NCBI GenBank assembly: GCA_003141095.1
Contig: PLKM01000069.1
Location: 486-40,835, forward strand
Length of the DNA stretch: 40,350 bases
Direction: 5' to 3'
DNA from: Acidimicrobiaceae bacterium
Lineage (GTDB): Bacteria > Actinomycetota > Acidimicrobiia > Acidimicrobiales > RAAP-2
Part shown: piece after piece, positions 35,718 through 40,350 of the stretch
Layout: the number at the start of each line of letters is the position of its first letter
Numbering within the stretch: the stretch's first letter is position 1
Program-made: the position numbers and the translations under genes
The notes under the pieces: generated by a model
Databases searched by the model: none
What the model was told of the DNA's origin: nothing
The model's input: the letters and a program-made list of their open reading frames with translations, nothing else

Positions 35718-35972
35718 GTGAAGATCAAGCTGGACCTGCACGATATCTACAACCGGGGTGGCGACATCGACCGTGCACTTCGAGCAGTCATCGACGAGGC
35801 CATCGAGAAGAAGGCCCGACTGGTTGAGATAATCCCCGGCAAGGGAAGCGGTCAGCTGAAGAAGCGCGTGCTGCGTTTCCTCGATCAGAAGGAGATCAAG
35901 GCACTTTACGATCGTGTCGAAAAGGATTCGCACAACTTCGGCAGGGTATTCGTTCATTTTCGCCCGAAGTGA
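35718..35972 (+). CDS. Stand-alone Smr-domain protein
   Basis: An 84-residue protein that is one Smr domain: LDLH (5-8) and GKGSGQLKKRVLRFL (41-55) are its nucleic-acid binding and nicking motifs. Smr domains usually sit at the end of MutS2 or in YdaF-type proteins and cut or bind RNA or DNA, for example in ribosome rescue. The start is GTG 35718, with GGAG nine bases upstream. No MutS2 gene is beside it. Confidence 0.88.
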   Translation: MKIKLDLHDIYNRGGDIDRALRAVIDEAIEKKARLVEIIPGKGSGQLKKRVLRFLDQKEIKALYDRVEKDSHNFGRVFVHFRPK

Positions 35973-36110
35973 TGCGGGGACTCGAGCGTTGACCCCTCCA
36001 CTCTTCGGATCTGATCTCGACCTCCTGCTATCGAAAATCGGCCTTCATGAGGAAGAACGATGCTGAGAGTCCGGAGCCGCGAACGCCCCAGGGTGACGTG
36101 AGCCCGGCTC

Positions 36111-38180
36111 ATGTCAGACGTCGTCGCTAGAGTCGAACGTATGTTCGCCCTTCAGCAGGAACTCAACGAGAGACAGCGTGAGGCGGCAACTTTCGGCGAC
36201 GGTCCCCTACGAGTGATCGCCGGACCCGGGACCGGAAAGACCATGACGCTCACCGCGAGGGTGGCGGTTCTTCTCGAGCGAGGCGTCGTGCCCGAGCGGA
36301 TCTTGCTCTTGACGTTCACTCGTCGCTCGGCGCGCGAGATAATCAACCGTGTTCGTGCGCTTCGCGGCGCTGATCAAGTTCGCAGGGTCTCAGGCGGAAC
36401 CTTCCACTCGGTGGCCCACCGAACCCTTCGCCGTCACCACGCTGGGGTGGGTCTGCCCGACGGCTTCGGGGTTCTCGACCGCGCAGACGCCGCCGACCTC
36501 ATGGACCTCGTTCGCGGCGAACTTGGCATCGTGAGTGGCGAGAGGCGACTGCCGAAGAAGACGACCCTGGCGGCCTTGTATTCACGCACGGTGAACACCG
36601 GAACGCCCCTCGCCGACGTGATGCTGGAGAACACGCCTTGGTGCGCGGACAGTTCCGGCGAGGTCGCCTCGGTCTTCACCGCATTCGTGGCGCGTAAGCG
36701 CTCACTCGGACTGCTGGACTTTGATGACCTGCTCCTGTACTGGCGGGTCGCCGTGCAGGATGACCTCTTGGGAGAAGAGATCGGCGCCTCGTACGACCAC
36801 ATTCTCGTCGACGAGTTCCAAGACGTGAATCTGCTTCAATTGGACGTGCTCGTGGGACTGCGTCGATTTGACCCTCGCGTGACCCTCGTCGGCGACGACG
36901 CGCAGGCGATCTACGGCTTTCGTGGCGCGTCCGCAAGGTTCTTGCTGGATGCGGAGCGCTTCTTCAACGGACTCACGACCATCACCCTCGACGTCAACTA
37001 CCGTTCGTCCGCCGCGATCCTCCAGGTGGCGAACGCTATCGCCGCCGATGCCCCCGAGGGATTCTGCTCCGCTGTTCGCGAGGAGACCCCGGTTCTCGGG
37101 GCGAGCCCGCCACAACTCGTCCACTGTGCCGATGAGCGTCACCAGTCCGAAACCGTCACCGACCGCGTCCTGGAACTCTACGAACAGGGTATTGCCCTGC
37201 AAAAGCAGGCGGTGCTGTTTCGAGCGGCACACCATAGTGCCGACCTCGAGCTGGAACTCGCTCGACGACGGATCCCCTTCGTCAAGTACGGCGGTCTGCG
37301 CTACCTCGAGGCGGCGCACGTGAAGGACCTGCTCGCAGCATTTCGTCTCGCCGACAATCCCCGAGATGAGATGGCGTGGTTCCGCCTCTTCCAACTCATG
37401 CCGGGAGTGGGTCCGGCGAAGGGCCGCCGCGCCATCAACGCGCTGCGCGACATCGACGGCAATATTCCCCTCTCCCACGGAGAAGTCCAGCGGCGATGGT
37501 CTGGCGTGGTCGACGTGCTGCCCAGCGATACCCGAGAGATGTCGCGTGGCCTCGTCGAAGCGATGTGCCCGAAGGAATTCGAGCCGGTGGCGCTGCACGC
37601 GGAGCGAATCCGACAAGCGATCACGCCGCTCATCGTGGCGTCGTACGACGACGCCACGCCCCGGCTTGAGGATCTTGGAGCGCTCGTGCTGGCGTGCGCT
37701 GCAGCGACACGACTCAGCGACGTGGCGGCAGAACAGACGCTCGAACCGCCGGCCTCCACCGGCGATCTGGCGGGTCCGCCAATGATTGACGAGGACTGGC
37801 TGGTCCTCTCGACCGTGCATTCGGCCAAGGGGCTCGAATTCGACGCTGTTCATATCATCCATGCCGCCGACGGCAACTTTCCCTCGGACATGTCGCTCGG
37901 AACTCTCGAAGGGCTGGAAGAGGAACGCCGTCTCTTCTACGTCGCGGTCACGCGCGCACGGAGCAGCCTCGCCGTCTACGTGCCGCTCCGCTACCATCAT
38001 CATCGCGTGCGTGACGAGCACTCCTGGGCTCAACCATCGCGATTCTTGAGTGCATCGGTCCGTTCGACCCTCAGCGAAGTCCATGCTGTCGGTGCGGACA
38101 GATCGGACCCTTCATCGTCCGCGACGGTGCCAATCGATGGTTCTGAGGTCGTCGCGGGACATCTGTCCAAGTTGTGGTGA
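36111..38180 (+). CDS. UvrD/PcrA-like superfamily I DNA helicase
   Basis: A 689-residue 3'-5' helicase. It has a Q motif (LNERQREA, 18-25), Walker A GPGTGKT (38-44), motif Ia TFTRRSAREI (68-77), Walker B VDEFQD (233-238), motif III GDDAQAIYGFRGA (261-273), motif V HSAKGLEFD (about 574) and motif VI VAVTRAR (about 618). It is an ATPase acting in repair or in removing proteins from DNA. The C-terminal tail after motif VI is short, without the Tudor-like end of PcrA. ATG 36111 has no clear ribosome site. It is probably a lone gene. Confidence 0.93.
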   Translation: MSDVVARVERMFALQQELNERQREAATFGDGPLRVIAGPGTGKTMTLTARVAVLLERGVVPERILLLTFTRRSAREIINRVRALRGADQVRRVSGGTFHSVAHRTLRRHHAGVGLPDGFGVLDRADAADLMDLVRGELGIVSGERRLPKKTTLAALYSRTVNTGTPLADVMLENTPWCADSSGEVASVFTAFVARKRSLGLLDFDDLLLYWRVAVQDDLLGEEIGASYDHILVDEFQDVNLLQLDVLVGLRRFDPRVTLVGDDAQAIYGFRGASARFLLDAERFFNGLTTITLDVNYRSSAAILQVANAIAADAPEGFCSAVREETPVLGASPPQLVHCADERHQSETVTDRVLELYEQGIALQKQAVLFRAAHHSADLELELARRRIPFVKYGGLRYLEAAHVKDLLAAFRLADNPRDEMAWFRLFQLMPGVGPAKGRRAINALRDIDGNIPLSHGEVQRRWSGVVDVLPSDTREMSRGLVEAMCPKEFEPVALHAERIRQAITPLIVASYDDATPRLEDLGALVLACAAATRLSDVAAEQTLEPPASTGDLAGPPMIDEDWLVLSTVHSAKGLEFDAVHIIHAADGNFPSDMSLGTLEGLEEERRLFYVAVTRARSSLAVYVPLRYHHHRVRDEHSWAQPSRFLSASVRSTLSEVHAVGADRSDPSSSATVPIDGSEVVAGHLSKLW

Positions 38181-38608
38181 CGCGTCGCCTCTGCGGCGAC
38201 AACGTTGTCAACGCGTCGTCCCATTCGCTACTTCAACACAACGTGCTCACTACTCGGCGATGGTCACCGAGTGAGTTCGTAGTCGCCTCGACGTGAACTA
38301 AGGGTCCATCACCAGCCACGGCGCCAGCGCTCACTCATCGAGACGTCGCCCATCGAGTTTGATGCCCCTGCAGTAACGTGGCACGCCGAACCGTGGGCGA
38401 GAAGAGCTCCGTGAACGATGCCGAGTGATTCCTCGGGGGCGTTCGACACGAGTAGGTTGGGCCTTGTCACGAGAAGTTGTCAGTGGCGAACGAAATGTGA
38501 GGTAACGCGCGTGTCCACCCCATTTGCGGTGCGATCAGAGAACGTGGCGGTATCCTCAAGAGCGATCGCTGGTCATTCCTGCGGTCGCTGCTCATTTCGG
38601 AGTCGCTT
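38181..38608. other. Intergenic stretch with a hairpin after the helicase
   Basis: GTCGCC (38184-38189), TCTGC, GGCGAC (38195-38200) may terminate the helicase transcript, though no T-tract follows; GACAACGTTGTC (38198-38209) is a palindrome beside it. The 3' part is the leader of the diguanylate cyclase. No gene is seen. Confidence 0.4.
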
Positions 38609-40350
38609 GTGAGGTCGGTCATACCCAGACGCTCGTTCAGCATCAGGACGAGGCTCGCCCTCGTGCTACTGGTGTTCTTGGTCGCCGTGTTCTCCGCGAC
38701 GTGGGTCGGGATTTCCGGTCTGCGAGTGCAACGTTCCGCGGTCACTCAGCTCTACACCACTGACGTCATTCATTCAGAGCGCGCGGCCAACCTCGCGACG
38801 TCACTGGGTGACGAGCACGCGGCCACGCTTCAGTTGCTCCTCGCCCCAAGCCGTCCCGCCGCCTTGCGGGTCAACGCCGAGTTGAACCGAATCTCCAATG
38901 AGATTGCCGTGTCAATTGAGACGCTGCAGGAGGAAAGTTCGGATAATCGATCCGTGCACGCATCGATGCAGGCGATCGGTGTTGACTGGGCCTATCTCCA
39001 AGGTCTCATTACGAAAGTCGAACTCGCGGGGCCCACGAGTGCAGCCCGAGCAATCGAAATCAATGAGGTCGAAAACATCTTCACACCCATGACCGCAGCC
39101 GCCAATTCGATCGTCCAGGTTGAAGCGACCCAGGCGAAGACCTCCTATCACAAGGTAATCGCCAACTACAACTCGAGTGTCCATCTGATGATGCTGGTGC
39201 TGGTCCTCGTGCTCCTCATCGCCGGAGGCATTCTGGCTTGGTTGGTCCGATCGGTCCTGTCGAGAATCCTCGCGTACTCCGCGTTCGCGAAGAAGGTGAC
39301 GGACGGCGACTTCACCGAGCAGCTCTCCGTTCGAGGAAGAGATGAACTCGATGAGCTCGGCACCACTTTGGATGTTCTCGCGCGCCGATGGCAGGCCGAG
39401 GAGGTGTACGAGAAGGCCAAATTTGAGTTCGCCTCCGCAATGCAACTCACCGAAGACGAGCAGGAGGCCCGTGGACTACTCAAGCATCATCTGGAACTCG
39501 CGATTCCCGAGTGCACGATTACGATTCTCATTAGGAACAACAGCGCAGACCGACTCGAAGCGGTCACCGAGGTCCCGGTGGGCTCGCCACTGGCTGAGTC
39601 CCTCGAAGGAGCCAAGCCGCGCAGTTGTCTGGCCATGCGCATGGCGCAAACGCACGTGGGCGCCACGGGCCAAGACGAGCTCCTGACGTGCACGGTCTGT
39701 TCCAACTGCACGGGCCAAACTACGTGCATCCCGCTGCTCGTAAGTGGCGAGGTCATCGGTTCGGTGCTGGTCAACCACTCTCATAACCTCGAAGGCAATG
39801 ACCTGCGCTCCATCAACGAGGCCGTGCTGTTTTCTGCGCCGATCCTCGGCAACCTGCGCAATCTCGCCGTCGCTGAGACTCGGGCCGCGACCGATGGTCT
39901 CACGGGCTTGCCCAACCGCCGGGCGCTTGAGGATTCGCTCAAACGCATGGTCGCCCAGTCCACCCGGTCCGCCGAGCCCCTCGCCGCCTTGATGTGTGAC
40001 CTGGACCATTTCAAACTGGTCAACGATGTATTTGGTCATGGCAAGGGCGACGAGGTGCTCGCGGCGGTGGGCGTGGCGTTCGCCCACACGATGCGAGCCA
40101 GCGACTTCGTCGGTCGATACGGCGGCGAGGAGTTCCTCATCCTGCTCCCTTCGACCGACACGGAAGGCGCCGTTCAGATGGCCGCGCGCGTCAGAGCGGC
40201 GGTCGCGGACATCAAGATTCCACTGATTGACCACCAGATAACCATGAGCGTGGGCATTGCCGTACTCCCGGATCACGCCATCGATAGTGAGTCGCTCGCG
40301 CAGGCGTCCGACCGCGCGCTCTATGCGGCAAAGAACGGCGGGCGCGATCG
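38609..40350 (+). CDS. Membrane diguanylate cyclase (GGDEF), 3' end cut
   Basis: An open frame of 580 codons from GTG 38609 to the window edge. TM1 is at about 12-35, an extracytoplasmic helical domain at about 36-190, TM2 at about 193-217 and HAMP at about 218-265. A GAF-like domain (about 270-415) contains KPRSCLAM and CTVCSNCTGQTTC, four clustered Cys (C-x2-C-x2-C-x5-C). GGDEF starts near 430 (TDGLTGLPNRRAL), with the A-site GGEEF and the inhibition site RASD exactly five residues before it. It should make cyclic-di-GMP under membrane or GAF signals. CGGAG is eight bases before the GTG. Only the last few residues are beyond the edge. Confidence 0.9.
   Translation, partial: MRSVIPRRSFSIRTRLALVLLVFLVAVFSATWVGISGLRVQRSAVTQLYTTDVIHSERAANLATSLGDEHAATLQLLLAPSRPAALRVNAELNRISNEIAVSIETLQEESSDNRSVHASMQAIGVDWAYLQGLITKVELAGPTSAARAIEINEVENIFTPMTAAANSIVQVEATQAKTSYHKVIANYNSSVHLMMLVLVLVLLIAGGILAWLVRSVLSRILAYSAFAKKVTDGDFTEQLSVRGRDELDELGTTLDVLARRWQAEEVYEKAKFEFASAMQLTEDEQEARGLLKHHLELAIPECTITILIRNNSADRLEAVTEVPVGSPLAESLEGAKPRSCLAMRMAQTHVGATGQDELLTCTVCSNCTGQTTCIPLLVSGEVIGSVLVNHSHNLEGNDLRSINEAVLFSAPILGNLRNLAVAETRAATDGLTGLPNRRALEDSLKRMVAQSTRSAEPLAALMCDLDHFKLVNDVFGHGKGDEVLAAVGVAFAHTMRASDFVGRYGGEEFLILLPSTDTEGAVQMAARVRAAVADIKIPLIDHQITMSVGIAVLPDHAIDSESLAQASDRALYAAKNGGRD

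Noticed and set aside
36702..38084. Long minus-strand frame (460 codons) opposite the helicase
   Set aside because: No motif and no ribosome site; the plus strand has all helicase motifs.

Overview
The window is GC-rich, double-stranded bacterial chromosome, most likely from an actinobacterium (Actinomycetota), possibly of the Acidimicrobiia type. The pointers are the GC-rich third codon positions, frequent GTG starts, several starts without a Shine-Dalgarno site, secreted proteins with long Thr/Ser linkers, a linked metY-metX pair, an F420/NADP-type reductase and an envelope that uses L,D-transpeptidase. The taxonomic assignment is inference; there is no rRNA or marker gene here.

Layout. 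1-2313: the 5' part of a secreted DUF5666 protein and a 14-helix drug exporter, both on the minus strand. 2627-7466: a compact branched-chain amino acid (or similar) ABC uptake operon, livG-livF-livH-livM plus a secreted substrate-binding protein, closed by a perfect 17-bp terminator. 7667-9841: a FUSC-type exporter. 9914-12339: metY-metX (direct sulfhydrylation of O-acetylhomoserine). 13129-14648: a UbiE-like methyltransferase next to a degenerate UbiA-like membrane protein. 14885-15631: a second DUF5666 protein, paralogous to the one at the left edge. 16009-20405: a Tat-type esterase, a small secreted protein, a nitronate monooxygenase and a DUF3048 protein, all on the minus strand.

20.6-28 kb is the accessory-looking part: a secreted GH16-like protein, a hipBA toxin-antitoxin module with a very AT-rich promoter island, a gene-poor stretch with a small transcribed-looking unit, then GtrA, a secreted SGNH hydrolase, an acyltransferase-3 membrane protein and a conserved secreted protein. 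The last four look like an envelope glycan or acyl modification neighbourhood. 28.1-29.7 kb: cysK-cysE (cysteine synthesis). 30.2-32.4 kb: an L,D-transpeptidase and a papain-like cysteine peptidase-like protein.

32.6-33.7 kb is a decaying efflux operon: marR has an in-frame amber stop, and the ABC exporter behind it has lost most of its membrane domain and its Walker A motif by an in-frame deletion. The right end carries an F420-type reductase, an SDR, a stand-alone Smr protein, a UvrD-like helicase and a membrane diguanylate cyclase that runs off the edge.

The best leads for undescribed biology are: the shared upstream element (fixed distance from the start codon) and 11-bp response-regulator-like repeats in front of the DUF5666 genes; the UbiE/UbiA-like pair; the AT-rich hip control region with evenly spaced half-sites; and hairpins that overlap Shine-Dalgarno sites. 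No CRISPR array, tRNA, rRNA, insertion sequence or phage module was seen.
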